From positions 1-32,561 of the forward strand of contig DASXTB010000046.1 of NCBI GenBank assembly GCA_036505615.1: a DNA stretch of 32,561 nt, read 5' to 3'. Under the pieces are notes generated by a model. The model ran no database searches. It saw only the letters and a list, made by a program, of their open reading frames with translations, and was not told the origin of the DNA. The position numbers and the translations under genes were made by a program. The stretch is from DASXTB01 sp036505615 (lineage in GTDB: Bacteria; Acidobacteriota; UBA6911; JACQSX01). Positions 16,390 to 25,361 of the stretch are shown here, piece by piece (within the stretch, counting starts at the first letter, position 1; every line of letters begins with the position of its first letter).

Positions 16390-16782
16390 CTATTTCAGGA
16401 TTTCGGCTGCCCGGTTTAGATCCGACACTGCTATGACAATAAGCGCGCGGTCTGAGTTTCTTTCTATACTGCCGTAGGCGTAGTGCAGGTCGATACCCTT
16501 TTCGGCTAGCTTTCTGGTGACCCGCCCCAGGGCCCCAGGGCGCTCCTTGAGATGAACGGCCAAAACGTCTTCTTCTGTATACTTGATCTTGAGAGAGTCG
16601 AGCACTTTTTTGGCGGTGTTGGGGTTGTCTACAACCAAACGGAGGGGCGGTCCGCCGCGAGGCGCTTCGGAGATCATAATTGCTGAAATGTTCACAGCGA
16701 CTCTCGCCAGCTCAGAGCAGAGCTGAGCGAGGGCGCCAGGCTTGTCTTCCAGGTTTACAGAAAGCTGTTTTGCAATCGCCAT
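16390..16782 (-). CDS. Tandem ACT-domain protein
   Basis: The protein has 130 residues with ATG 16782 as start; an in-frame TTG 45 bases upstream adds a tail that does not look like the family. It consists of two ACT domains only: about 5-68 (LSVNLEDKPGALAQLCSEL) and about 72-130 (VLAVHLKERPGALGRVTRKL), each with the ligand-binding PGAL turn. Such stand-alone double ACT proteins probably bind amino acids and regulate a partner enzyme; the partner is not evident here. It is the first gene of the minus-strand group running through dtd. Confidence 0.85.
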   Translation of the reverse strand: MAIAKQLSVNLEDKPGALAQLCSELARVAVNISAIMISEAPRGGPPLRLVVDNPNTAKKVLDSLKIKYTEEDVLAVHLKERPGALGRVTRKLAEKGIDLHYAYGSIERNSDRALIVIAVSDLNRAAEILK

Positions 16783-16828
16783 GCGGGAAAAAGACGATAC
16801 AACAACGGCCCGACACGCACCAGTCAAA

Positions 16829-16861
16829 AATGTTGAATGTCGAATTCGGAATGTCGAATGT
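16829..16861. repeat. Short copy of the GAATGTCGAAT repeat
   Basis: Contains GAATGTCGAATTCGGAATG followed by TCGAATG, a third copy of the heptamer family found at 15.75-15.88 kb. It lies immediately upstream of the ACT gene. Confidence 0.65.
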
Positions 16862-16961
16862 AAATCATCTTCCTTTAGGCTGCATTATTCACAAACATTC
16901 ACCGCAGAGGACCTAGCGCGGCGGGGCCGCAACCAAATATTGCAGCCACGGCCGCAAGCCG

Positions 16962-17338
16962 CAGACGGAGACGCCGAAGGCGTCATAGAACATAGCCGGT
17001 GGCAGAGCGCGCTTTTTTGCGCGGGGCCCCCGGTCTGCGACACCCATCAAGGGTATGCACCCTGAAGGGGTGCGACACGAATCGCGGATGTATTTATTGG
17101 GGAAGATCGGCTCGGGTCAATCATCCGTTGACCTCACCAGGGTTTGGGCCAGATACGTTTCCTCCTGGTGAACTAAACCGGCGCGGCTTCAAATTTGCGA
17201 AAAAATTCTTACGCCCTTTCAGGGCGGATCGTTTTGGGGGGGGATGGCTAACCGGCGGCGGCGCCCGCAAAAGACGCGGGCTTTGCCGCCGGCTATACTC
17301 TGTAAATCCTTCGGGTTTTGGAGGATGTGTAATCCTCC
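16962..17338. repeat. Mosaic of palindromic intergenic repeats
   Basis: The 557-bp stretch 16828-17384 has no credible gene. It contains GACGCC-GAA-GGCGTC (about 16969-16983) and a larger imperfect hairpin around the A/T-poor arms CCGGTGGC...GGCCCCCGG (about 16995-17035). It also holds TCACCAGG/CCTGGTGA (17134-17141 and 17164-17171), CGCCCT-TTC-AGGGCG (17212-17226) and GGAGGAT/ATCCTCC (17320-17326 and 17332-17338). The series looks like accumulated REP-type elements downstream of the SurA-like gene. Confidence 0.65.
17241..17300. repeat. Dispersed palindromic repeat, copy 1
   Basis: Arms CCGGCGGC and GCCGCCGG with an inner GCCCGC/GCGGGC pair, flanked by GGATGG on the left and CTATACTC on the right. 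The same element occurs in inverse orientation at 32502-32561, including the flanks. Confidence 0.8.
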
Positions 17339-17384
17339 GGCAAAAAACTGGTTAAAAAAGCCAGATTTCACGGTCCGGTTGGGA

Positions 17385-18146
17385 CTATCGCGGTGGTTTT
17401 TTCTGGTTATCCTTGAGTAATTCGGGTGGCGGGACATTCGAAGATTTTTCTCGAAAGAGCAGGATCACGATCTTGGCCCGCTTGCGGACATTGCTGAGCC
17501 ACTTTTCCAGTTCCTGGTCCACCTTCTGTTCGATCAGCGTCGCCTCGATTTGGGCGGACAAATTTTCTATAGAAGGCGGATTTTCGATCCCTTGTTTTTT
17601 TAACTCCGGGACGAGCGTCTCCCGGTAGTACGCCGTGATTTCGTCGGGAAGGACGATGACAAACGGGCGGAATCGAACGTCAATGAACTTAACGACGCTC
17701 AACTGGCGCCGAATATTGGAATGCAATTGTTCCATTGAAAGCCCGCTCCGCTTGAGTTCGGCCTCCAGTTGGGCACGGCTACCATATCGCTGTTCCAGTT
17801 TCCTCAGTTCGTTCTCCACGTCTTCTTCACGCACCGTGAAAAGGGGCTCCTTTTCTACTTCCTGCGAAACCAGCTCTTGCTCAATCAGTTGGTTGAGAGC
17901 GTCATCCATTGCCTTTCGTTGCTCTTCCGCGCCGGTTGGTGACGCTTTCTGACGATTGACAAAGCTCCACTGCACGTCGCTGAGAGTGATTACTCGATTG
18001 TTGACGACGGCTGCCACGCGATCCACGATTTCGGCCCTGACCAGAGAGGCTGTTTGGCAAGCCAAGATGAGAAGAAAGACAGAGAGACAAGGGACCAAGG
18101 GGATATGGAGACGGTGGGACGCGGCGACACGGTGACGCGGAGACAC
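17385..18146 (-). CDS. SurA-like periplasmic chaperone lacking a PPIase domain
   Basis: The start taken here is GTG 18146 (253 residues); it gives an Arg/His-rich n-region and a hydrophobic core (LVPCLSVFLLILACQTASLV). TTG just before this core is an alternative, and the frame stays open to an ATG at 18530 through two repeat arrays. The mature part starts EIVDRVAAVVNNRVITLSDV, the hallmark of the SurA N-terminal domain. A long helical chaperone module follows, with VREEDVENELRKLEQRYGS, and then the C-terminal helix. No parvulin domain is present. SurA-type proteins escort outer-membrane proteins to the BAM complex, and this gene follows the Omp85 gene. Cleavage could be after VRA, or at the Cys in LILAC as a lipoprotein. 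Confidence 0.82.
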   Translation of the reverse strand: MSPRHRVAASHRLHIPLVPCLSVFLLILACQTASLVRAEIVDRVAAVVNNRVITLSDVQWSFVNRQKASPTGAEEQRKAMDDALNQLIEQELVSQEVEKEPLFTVREEDVENELRKLEQRYGSRAQLEAELKRSGLSMEQLHSNIRRQLSVVKFIDVRFRPFVIVLPDEITAYYRETLVPELKKQGIENPPSIENLSAQIEATLIEQKVDQELEKWLSNVRKRAKIVILLFREKSSNVPPPELLKDNQKKPPR

Positions 18147-18292
18147 GGGGACAAGGAGACACGGCGACACGGGGACACGGAGAAGCGGAGACGCGGCGAC
18201 AAGGAGACACGGAGACGCGGCGACACGGAGACGCGGAGACAGGGAGACAAGGAGACACGGCGACACGGCGACGCGGAGACAAGGCGACGGAC
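18116..18292 (+). repeat. Octamer tandem array, unit CGGAGACA and variants
   Basis: About 22 units of eight bases (CGGAGACA, CGGCGACA, CGGGGACA, AGGAGACA, CGGAGACG) with few irregular units; degenerate units reach back to about 18077. It covers the 5' end of the SurA-like gene and its signal peptide n-region. Confidence 0.9.
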
Positions 18293-18374
18293 CGCGCTGC
18301 TTTGCGACAACAACTCCCGAGAGTTCAGTGTTAAATTCCTTACTGGTGGTGTTGGGGCTTCTCCTTCTTTCCCC

Positions 18375-18536
18375 CCGTGTCTCCGTGTCTCCTTGTCCCC
18401 GTGTCGCCGCGTCCCCGCGTCCCCGTGTGGCCGCGTCTCGGTGAATCCACGTCTCCGCGTCTCCTTGTCCCCGTGTCCCCGTGTCGCCGTGTCTCCGTGT
18501 CGCCGTGTCTCGGTGTTGCCGTGTCACCATGTCCCA
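18375..18536 (-). repeat. Octamer tandem array, inverted copy of the 18.1-kb array
   Basis: About 20 units of CCGTGTCT, CCGTGTCG, CCTTGTCC and similar, the reverse complement of the CGGAGACA family. It ends two bases from the stop codon of the Omp85 gene. With 18116-18292 it forms an inverted pair around an 82-bp spacer, able in principle to fold into a stem of about 160 bp. Confidence 0.9.
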
Positions 18537-18537
18537 C

Positions 18538-21363
18538 TCAGAAAGTTTGCCCTATGGTGAAAAAGAAAAGCTGCCTGTTGAAATCCCCTGCGGGAGGATT
18601 CAGGTTATAGCCGACATCGGCTCGCACCGGGCCTACCGGTGTATTCAGGCGCAGACCGAAACCGATGGCGTTGGAAAACTTGCTGAAAGACATATCTCGC
18701 ACGTTTTGGAAAACGTTGCCAGTGTCGTAGAAAACGGCTCCGTGAACGAATCCTATCAATGGAAAACGCAACTCTGTATTCCAGATGAAAAGCGCATTTC
18801 CACCGATGGGAATCTGCAGTATCTGCTGCTTCCCATTTATGGAAACTTGCTTTGGCGCCAGCGGGCCGGCCTGATCCAGGCGGAAACCTCTCAGCGACGT
18901 GGAACCTCCGGCGAAGAAACGCTCGCTGATGGGTATCGGGTTTTGCGTACCGGCAGTGTTCTTGCCAAATGGCTTGAGCCATCCAAAACGAACTGAGGTT
19001 GCAAAGATTGTCTTGGGAGCGCGCGGAAAGGGCCGGAAATACTGCTGCTGCAAAAATAGCCGGCCGAACTGAGCTTCCGAGCCCAGAATTCTTGGTACTA
19101 GCTGCAGATCTATGCTGCTGAAGGTTCCATGAGTCGCGTTGAGAGGATCATCTCTCCGATCGTTGAGCAAGGCTGCGGAAAGTTTGGAGAGATGCACTGG
19201 CCGGTTTTCGCGGAAAAGGACATCCAGATCTTCCAGATTACTGACAGTGACTTTTTCGAAGTTGTAGCGAAAGAACAGTGATGTCTCAGCATTGAGGCGG
19301 CGCTCGCTCTGCAGGAGAGCGGTAAGCCGGGTGGAAGCGAAGGGTTTTCCCACATCCTGTTGCAAATCGCCTTTTAACTTGCGCTCATGCTGTGCAAACA
19401 GGCTTACCAGCGTCGGAAGCCGCCATTCAAATGGGCGGGGAATGGTATAGCTGATCTGCCCGCGTTGCAGTCGGGCCCCTACCCGAAAGGCGGTCGCCAG
19501 CGTTCGCGCCATTCCCAAAAAGTTTTCGTCCGCCACTCCCACCGTCGCGCGAGGATCGCGATCTTCATAGCCCACCCCGTAGGTTAGCGTGTAGCGTTTG
19601 GCTTCTTCCAGATGGACCATCAGGATTTTCTTGAAAGGATCTACGAAGCTTGGCTCTTCCTCAATTTCTACCCGGTTAAAGATTCCCAGATTATAGAGAT
19701 TGCTTTCACTGGCCAGCACCTTCTCCAGTGAAATCGGCTCGCCGGGATGAAATGTCAATTCCCGTCGCACCACACTGGAACGTGTGACGGTGTTGCCGGT
19801 GAGGACGATGTTCTCAATAGTATGTCGATCTCCTTCAGTCAGGTAATAGGTGATATCAGTCAGTCCCGGAAATGGGTAATGAATGTCGGATCGAAAATCT
19901 ATGCTCGAGTAACCGGCATTTTCGTACATGGCCATCAGGATGCTGCGGTCGATGGTCACCGTGTAGGGGGAATAGACCGCTCCGATTTGGCTCTGCAGAG
20001 ATTTCAGGAGAGTGGCTGTATCGAAAGCGCGATTTCCAATGATCCTGATGGAGTTGACATGAAATAGCGGGCCCGGCACCGCCCGGAAAATCACAAAAGC
20101 TTTTTGGCCACGCGGCTCCACGCGGGGCGCCACTTGGGCATTAACGTACCCCTTCTGCACGAAAACGTTGCGCACACGCTCGGCGTCGTCGCTTACGATC
20201 TCTGAATTGTAATTGCCGCCAGAGAAAAGAGATTTGGTTCGCAGCGCCAGCACGCTGTTCAGCTCGTCCTCGTCAAGGGGCGCGATGTTTTCAAACTCAA
20301 CCCCTCCCAGGGAGGATTTTTCGCCGGGTTTGACTTCCAGAACTACGGCCTGCGGCGGATCACTGCGGATGCCGGGTTTGACAGTGGCAAAGAAGTGACC
20401 CTGTTGCTGCAGGTAACGCATCAGATTGTTGGCGCTCTCTTGTACGAACACCGGTTCAATGCTTCGCTCTGAGAATAGAGGCAGCAGGTTCCACTTTTCA
20501 TCGTAACCCAGTTCAATTCCCCGGATGTCTACGTTGACGTAATCTTTTGGATTAAGGCGCAGGGGGATGCTTACCGTGTTGCGTTCGGGATGGTAGATAT
20601 CCTCCTTATCCTTAATGTAAATCTCGGCGTTCAAGTAGCCGAGCAAGGAGAACTGGCGCGTCAGGTTCTGAATGTCCTGGTCCAGTACCACTCCGGAATA
20701 CTTCCCGCCCTGGGCGGTTTTCATTTCCTGTCGAATGGCTGCCACATTAGCGGGAGGCACGGAATCAAATTGAATGCCTTCGACCCGTGCGCGCTCACCC
20801 GGTTCGATCTTGAAGTGAACGTGCAGCATTTTATCGTCGCGGTCGTCCCACCTCAGCTCCGGCTTGATCGCGGCGTGAAAATACCCGTTCTTCTGATAGA
20901 AGGCCGCAAGGTGGGCGACAGTGCTGTCGAGTGATTCAAGGTCGAACGGTTCCTTTTCTCGAAAGGTCACTTCCCGGAGCCGCTGGTTCGAATCGATCTG
21001 CCGGGTTCTGGAGAGACTGATGTGGTTCACAAAAACCGTGCGCGCGATTTTGAATTCCAGGTTGACATGCCCCGCGGTGGTGGGTTGAACGTCGGCCTGA
21101 ATATCAAAAAAAAGATGTGTGTTGAACAATCGCTGGATACACTGCTTGACTGCAATTGCTTGGTAGCGGTCCCCGGGGCGAATCACCAGGAGCTGGCGCA
21201 GATCCGCCTCGCTCACTGTGGTGAACTTGCCGTCCGTAGTCAAAATGATTCTGTCGACAATAGCGCCCTCATATTTTGCGCTGGCCACTTCCTGTGCCTG
21301 AAGCGCGGCAGCAGCAGACAGCAAAATCGGGAGCACTATGGAGCGCGGACAGATGATTCGCAT
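18538..21363 (-). CDS. Omp85 family outer-membrane assembly protein (BamA/TamA-like) with seven POTRA domains
   Basis: This 941-residue protein has a signal peptide (1-24) and then seven POTRA-like repeats, at about 35-108, 109-188, 191-272, 275-347, 348-431, 433-511 and 512-588. A 16-strand-type barrel follows (590-941), with the loop-6 motif LRGF (824-827) in the context ERFFAGGSTSLRGF, the segment NTPVGPVRADVGYNL and a terminal Phe. These features define an insertase of outer-membrane beta-barrel proteins. E. coli BamA has five POTRAs and TamA three, so this is a larger variant. Its ATG shares one base with the TamB stop (TAATG). Whether it is the main BamA or a TamA-like paralogue cannot be told from this window; linkage to tamB and to a SurA-like chaperone fits either. 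Confidence 0.93.
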   Translation of the reverse strand: MRIICPRSIVLPILLSAAAALQAQEVASAKYEGAIVDRIILTTDGKFTTVSEADLRQLLVIRPGDRYQAIAVKQCIQRLFNTHLFFDIQADVQPTTAGHVNLEFKIARTVFVNHISLSRTRQIDSNQRLREVTFREKEPFDLESLDSTVAHLAAFYQKNGYFHAAIKPELRWDDRDDKMLHVHFKIEPGERARVEGIQFDSVPPANVAAIRQEMKTAQGGKYSGVVLDQDIQNLTRQFSLLGYLNAEIYIKDKEDIYHPERNTVSIPLRLNPKDYVNVDIRGIELGYDEKWNLLPLFSERSIEPVFVQESANNLMRYLQQQGHFFATVKPGIRSDPPQAVVLEVKPGEKSSLGGVEFENIAPLDEDELNSVLALRTKSLFSGGNYNSEIVSDDAERVRNVFVQKGYVNAQVAPRVEPRGQKAFVIFRAVPGPLFHVNSIRIIGNRAFDTATLLKSLQSQIGAVYSPYTVTIDRSILMAMYENAGYSSIDFRSDIHYPFPGLTDITYYLTEGDRHTIENIVLTGNTVTRSSVVRRELTFHPGEPISLEKVLASESNLYNLGIFNRVEIEEEPSFVDPFKKILMVHLEEAKRYTLTYGVGYEDRDPRATVGVADENFLGMARTLATAFRVGARLQRGQISYTIPRPFEWRLPTLVSLFAQHERKLKGDLQQDVGKPFASTRLTALLQSERRLNAETSLFFRYNFEKVTVSNLEDLDVLFRENRPVHLSKLSAALLNDRRDDPLNATHGTFSSIDLQLVPRILGSEAQFGRLFLQQQYFRPFPRAPKTIFATSVRFGWLKPFGKNTAGTQNPIPISERFFAGGSTSLRGFRLDQAGPLAPKQVSINGKQQILQIPIGGNALFIWNTELRFPLIGFVHGAVFYDTGNVFQNVRDMSFSKFSNAIGFGLRLNTPVGPVRADVGYNLNPPAGDFNRQLFFFTIGQTF

Positions 21364-24300
21364 TAAAATCGCTTCCGCAACTTAACGTCTAAGGCGAATG
21401 TGCCGGTTTCCGTGCGAGTGGCAACCAGTGTCACACCCTCGCGAATCGTGTATTCAATGGTGACGACTTCATTCTGGGTCGAGGCAAGGTCGGTGGCGAA
21501 GATGACGGCAACATCCTTGGAAATCTGCTTCCCCAACGTAACTCGCGGGCTGGGATTGGAGCCGGAGAAAACAAAGGGGTCGATGGTAAATCTATCAAAC
21601 CCGAACAGCCGAGTGCTGCGACTGGTCAGCTTGTCGGTCAAGCTTTGGCTGAGAAAAGTACTGGCGCCATGGAAGGCGAGCGTTTGACTTCGAGCTTCCC
21701 GGCTTCCGGCGCTAACCGCCTCAATCGGGCGGCCCACTGCCAGCATTGAAATGATGTCGGAAGTGGTCAAAGGTGGGTCGGATCGAAAAGATGTCGAAAG
21801 ATGGTCCAGAGGTCCGCGCAGGTTGACCGTTACCGTGTAATCGCGGACATTCGTCTCCGCCTCAAAATCCAGATTGGGGGTCGTTTTGCGGGGGTTGTTG
21901 AAATTGACGGCGCCGCGTCTAACCTCATACTTGCTGTCCTGAATGACCAAGCGGCCCTGTTCCACATTCATTCGGCCCAGGATCACGGGATCGTCTACGG
22001 TGCCCCGCACATTGAATTGGCCGCTCGCCACTACGTCGCCCAGGTTATTGTTGATCCGAATGCTCTTGTACGCTTCCACGTCCAGGTCCAGGTTTATCTG
22101 CTGCCGGCCGTAAGGGCGCGCCGCCGGCAACGACTTGAAATTGGAAACCTGCAAAATCAGGTCGGCCAGTGTAGTATCTTTCGCGTACTCGGCGTTGCGC
22201 ACGTAAACAGCCCCGGTAAGAAGCTGATTGGTGGAGCTCTTCAGGAAATCCACATCGACATCCAGAGTGGACTTCACATCCTGCGGATATTCGATCCGTA
22301 GTCCTTCTCCGGTAATGTTCAGGCGCCCGCGCGTGGGGACTAAGCCATCGAGGAACATGCCCCCGTTCAGTTGGATTGTGCCGTAGCGGGTCTTGGCGCT
22401 GAAGGACTGGATGGCGACCTGATTGGCGGTGAAGCGCAGCGAGCCTTTCGTCTCAAACAGGGGCGTTGGCCAGTCCGGCTGATTTAGATACGCTTTTTCA
22501 AACGACGCGCTGCCCAAAACTCGGGGCTGTTGCAGTGTTCCTGCAGCGTAGACGTTCAGGCTCACGTTGCCGCGCGCTGTAAGATCGGGCACAAATCCGG
22601 TAAGCACCAGCAGATTTGCGCGACCGGAGAGCCTTAAGTTAACCGGCTGGCTTCCTACCGTCGAGAGCTGCCCGGACACATCGAGAGCCGTGTCCGGTCC
22701 CACCAGTTTCATCGGCTTGATGTCGATGATGCCGTTCACGTAACGGACTACAACATCTCCCTGGTTGCGGAATTGATAACGATTCACGACCATCTGCAGT
22801 GCCGACAGTCGGGCTTCCACCAGGGCGCTTTCAAGACGCTTCAGCGCTCCGCGAGCGACGATCTCTCCGGTGGCCAGACCGCTGGTCTCCGGGCTGACGT
22901 CCGGGCGGAAAAGCGCCAGGTAGGGTCGGATCGGAGCATTGTGAAGGTCCATCGTGGCCGTGAACGGGTAGTCTCCTGTCATCAGAACCTTTCCCCGCGC
23001 CGCCAAACGGTTATTCTGATAGCTGGTATTGGCGACAAAATCGACCTGTTTTCCCTTCCCAGTGGCGTCCACCACTAAATTCTGCAGGCGCTCGCCCTGC
23101 ACTGTAAGGTTGCTGACCTCGCCGTGCAGTTGATGGTTTAGATTCTCCAGAGTGCCACTTCCTTTCAGCGTGAAATTCACCGACCCCCCGAGTTGGTATT
23201 GCCGAAACTCGGGCGACTGAATGGACGTAAGCGGGATGTTCTGTCCGCTGATGTCAGCGTTTACAGATTTGAGATCAGTGCGGCCCGAAACCGTGCCGCT
23301 TATCAGGCCTCTCCCTTTGGGTACGCGCAGGTTCTTGACGATATACTCCTTGCCCTGAAATTCCAGATCTGCCGAGAGGCGATCGAAAGGCTCTCCATAG
23401 AGGCTCGGGTGTTCCACGGTGATCTGCGACACACCGCTCATAGAATCCATATCCGGGCCACTGACATGGATCTGGGCGTTGACGGTTCCGCCAACCGGAT
23501 AAGCCCAATTTCCTAAGGCCATAAGATCCGAGACGCGCGCGTTTTTGATCGTCGCATCGGCCCGAATCGGTTCGCCGTGTGTGATGAAGGGGTAGCGAAG
23601 CGTGCCAGTTATTGTGCCGCTTCCAAACTGGATCGTGGTCTGCTCCACATTCAGGTAGCGTGGTGTCCAGTCGATACTGGCACGAATGTTTGAAAGCCTT
23701 ACCTGTTTGACCTGCATTGAAGAAGTGGATATCTGGCCGGACAGATGGAAGTTGCTTTTCGCTCCCGCAAGCGACCCTTGAAAATCGACTGGAGCGCTAA
23801 TGGCAACCTCTCGTTCCTGTAGTTGCCGCCTCGCTTCGGAATTCAAGAGGCCGGCGGCGCGCACCAGTTCGTTTCCGTTCCGCGATTGCAGCCGCAGCTT
23901 CAGGTCATAGTCACCTTCTATGGTGAACGTCCCCTGGTATTCGATGGAGCTTTGGCTGGTAGTGACTGAGCCTCGCTCGACGGTGAAGCGAGCGCCGGTT
24001 TTGGTGACGGAAGCGGCGCCCTGATAGGGCAAAGATTCAGAAGCCTCAGGAACGGGATGCCGCTTGACCGATGCCGCAATCAGCCTACCTGAGTAGTCGA
24101 CGGTCCCGGCGCCTGAAGAATCTGTAACGTCCAATCCGGACCAACGGAGTTGAAATCGCGAGTTTGCCTCGCCGGCGATATTATTCAAAGGAATCTGCAG
24201 CACTGAAAGGGCCGATTCGACCTTAACCCGTGCAGCCTCCACTGTAGCCTGCGAGGGAAATCCCGCTTTGAAGCCGACGGCGAGCTTGGCGTGAAACGGA

Positions 24301-25304
24301 CCGCCGAAGACAATGCCGCGGAGGTCTTCCGAGTCAATACGTTCCGCCGTCAGATGAATATGGGCGGAGAGGCCGGAAAAGGGGACCCGCTGCGCCTGGA
24401 AGGTCGGCGCGACCATCTTGCCGTTGAACTCAACTTGTCCCTTGATGCCGGCGACATTTCCAGTAAGTCCGACTACTCCGCGAAGGTTGGCTTTCCGGAA
24501 TCCTGCATAGGTGACCAGGCTCAGGTTAACTTGGCTGGCGGTGTTCAATTGGTATTGGAGACGGTGATAATCGAAAAAACCCTGGCTAGAGTCCAGTTTT
24601 GCCACGTCGCTTGAGATGTGAAGTTTTTGGAAAGTCACTACTTCGTTCTTCATGCGGAAGTCCGTCTGCACGCTCAGGTCGCGAACTATCTGCTCTCCCT
24701 GACTGAGCGCCAGCCCGCCGACGCCAAACTCCAGTCGGTAAATCCCATCCGCTGGATGGTAGAAGAATTTTGCCTTGAAATTACCGCCCCGCGTCTCGAG
24801 GGGAACGTATTGATTGAGGTAAAACAGCGAGCCGTCCTCAATGGAGACGGTTCCAACGTCTGCCATCGAGAAGGAGATCGGCTTTCCTTTTTCTTTGGGT
24901 TCGAACATGTTGGTGATGTTCAACAGCCCGTTAGGATCTTCAAGAACGCGAAGATTGGGCCTTCGAACGAAAATGTCACCAACGCGGAAGTACCGGTTCC
25001 ACAGATTGTAGGCGAAGCGGATCTCGACCTCGCCTACATAGATTGCAGGAGGCGCAGCCGGGAATCGCGCGTCGTTGATCTTCAGACCCCTTAGAAAAAG
25101 GCGGTCGCCCCTCAGATCCAGCCAAACCGAGTCGATCTGCACCTTGACGTGATACTTGGATTCCAGATAGTTGACGATTCTGCCCTGGACATAGCGGTCC
25201 AACGTGAAGTTTCGCCAGAGATAGAGCAGCAGAACGACCGCCGCCAGAACGATTACCGTGGCTAGGGCAAACGCGACCTTCCATCTTCTCGTAGAGCGCG
25301 CCAT
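21363..25304 (-). CDS. tamB: TamB-like (DUF490) translocation and assembly module protein
   Basis: The protein has 1313 residues from ATG 25304; an in-frame TTG at 25322 would add six residues. One N-terminal membrane anchor (about 10-30) is followed by an AsmA-like beginning (VKVQIDSVWLDLRGDRLFLRGLKI). A very long series of beta-strand repeats (a periplasm-spanning groove) leads to the conserved DUF490 C-terminus: LGRMNVEQGRLVIQDSKYEV, NFNNPRKTTPNLDFEAETNV and LTTSDIISMLAVGRP. TamB-type proteins bridge the inner and outer membranes and are linked to outer-membrane protein assembly and phospholipid transport. It is the first gene of the apparent operon with the Omp85 protein (1-bp overlap) and the SurA-like chaperone. 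An extended -10 (TGC-TAAAAT, 25349-25341 minus) lies about 35 bp upstream. Confidence 0.92.
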   Translation of the reverse strand: MARSTRRWKVAFALATVIVLAAVVLLLYLWRNFTLDRYVQGRIVNYLESKYHVKVQIDSVWLDLRGDRLFLRGLKINDARFPAAPPAIYVGEVEIRFAYNLWNRYFRVGDIFVRRPNLRVLEDPNGLLNITNMFEPKEKGKPISFSMADVGTVSIEDGSLFYLNQYVPLETRGGNFKAKFFYHPADGIYRLEFGVGGLALSQGEQIVRDLSVQTDFRMKNEVVTFQKLHISSDVAKLDSSQGFFDYHRLQYQLNTASQVNLSLVTYAGFRKANLRGVVGLTGNVAGIKGQVEFNGKMVAPTFQAQRVPFSGLSAHIHLTAERIDSEDLRGIVFGGPFHAKLAVGFKAGFPSQATVEAARVKVESALSVLQIPLNNIAGEANSRFQLRWSGLDVTDSSGAGTVDYSGRLIAASVKRHPVPEASESLPYQGAASVTKTGARFTVERGSVTTSQSSIEYQGTFTIEGDYDLKLRLQSRNGNELVRAAGLLNSEARRQLQEREVAISAPVDFQGSLAGAKSNFHLSGQISTSSMQVKQVRLSNIRASIDWTPRYLNVEQTTIQFGSGTITGTLRYPFITHGEPIRADATIKNARVSDLMALGNWAYPVGGTVNAQIHVSGPDMDSMSGVSQITVEHPSLYGEPFDRLSADLEFQGKEYIVKNLRVPKGRGLISGTVSGRTDLKSVNADISGQNIPLTSIQSPEFRQYQLGGSVNFTLKGSGTLENLNHQLHGEVSNLTVQGERLQNLVVDATGKGKQVDFVANTSYQNNRLAARGKVLMTGDYPFTATMDLHNAPIRPYLALFRPDVSPETSGLATGEIVARGALKRLESALVEARLSALQMVVNRYQFRNQGDVVVRYVNGIIDIKPMKLVGPDTALDVSGQLSTVGSQPVNLRLSGRANLLVLTGFVPDLTARGNVSLNVYAAGTLQQPRVLGSASFEKAYLNQPDWPTPLFETKGSLRFTANQVAIQSFSAKTRYGTIQLNGGMFLDGLVPTRGRLNITGEGLRIEYPQDVKSTLDVDVDFLKSSTNQLLTGAVYVRNAEYAKDTTLADLILQVSNFKSLPAARPYGRQQINLDLDVEAYKSIRINNNLGDVVASGQFNVRGTVDDPVILGRMNVEQGRLVIQDSKYEVRRGAVNFNNPRKTTPNLDFEAETNVRDYTVTVNLRGPLDHLSTSFRSDPPLTTSDIISMLAVGRPIEAVSAGSREARSQTLAFHGASTFLSQSLTDKLTSRSTRLFGFDRFTIDPFVFSGSNPSPRVTLGKQISKDVAVIFATDLASTQNEVVTIEYTIREGVTLVATRTETGTFALDVKLRKRF

Positions 25305-25340
25305 CCGGAACTCAAGTGTCAAAAAGAGTTAACATCACTC

Positions 25341-25349
25341 ATTTTAGCA
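25341..25349 (-). promoter_or_regulatory. Possible extended -10 promoter for tamB
   Basis: TGC followed by TAAAAT on the minus strand, about 35 bases before the ATG of tamB; no good -35 hexamer is visible, because the REP-like inverted repeat begins just upstream. Confidence 0.3.
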
Positions 25350-25361
25350 TGTGAGTTTTGA

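Noticed and set aside
17902..18560. Several open frames of 100-170 codons across the octamer arrays
   Set aside because: A repeat with an 8-bp period has no stop in several frames on both strands; the proteins are low-complexity products of the repeat, apart from the SurA-like frame.
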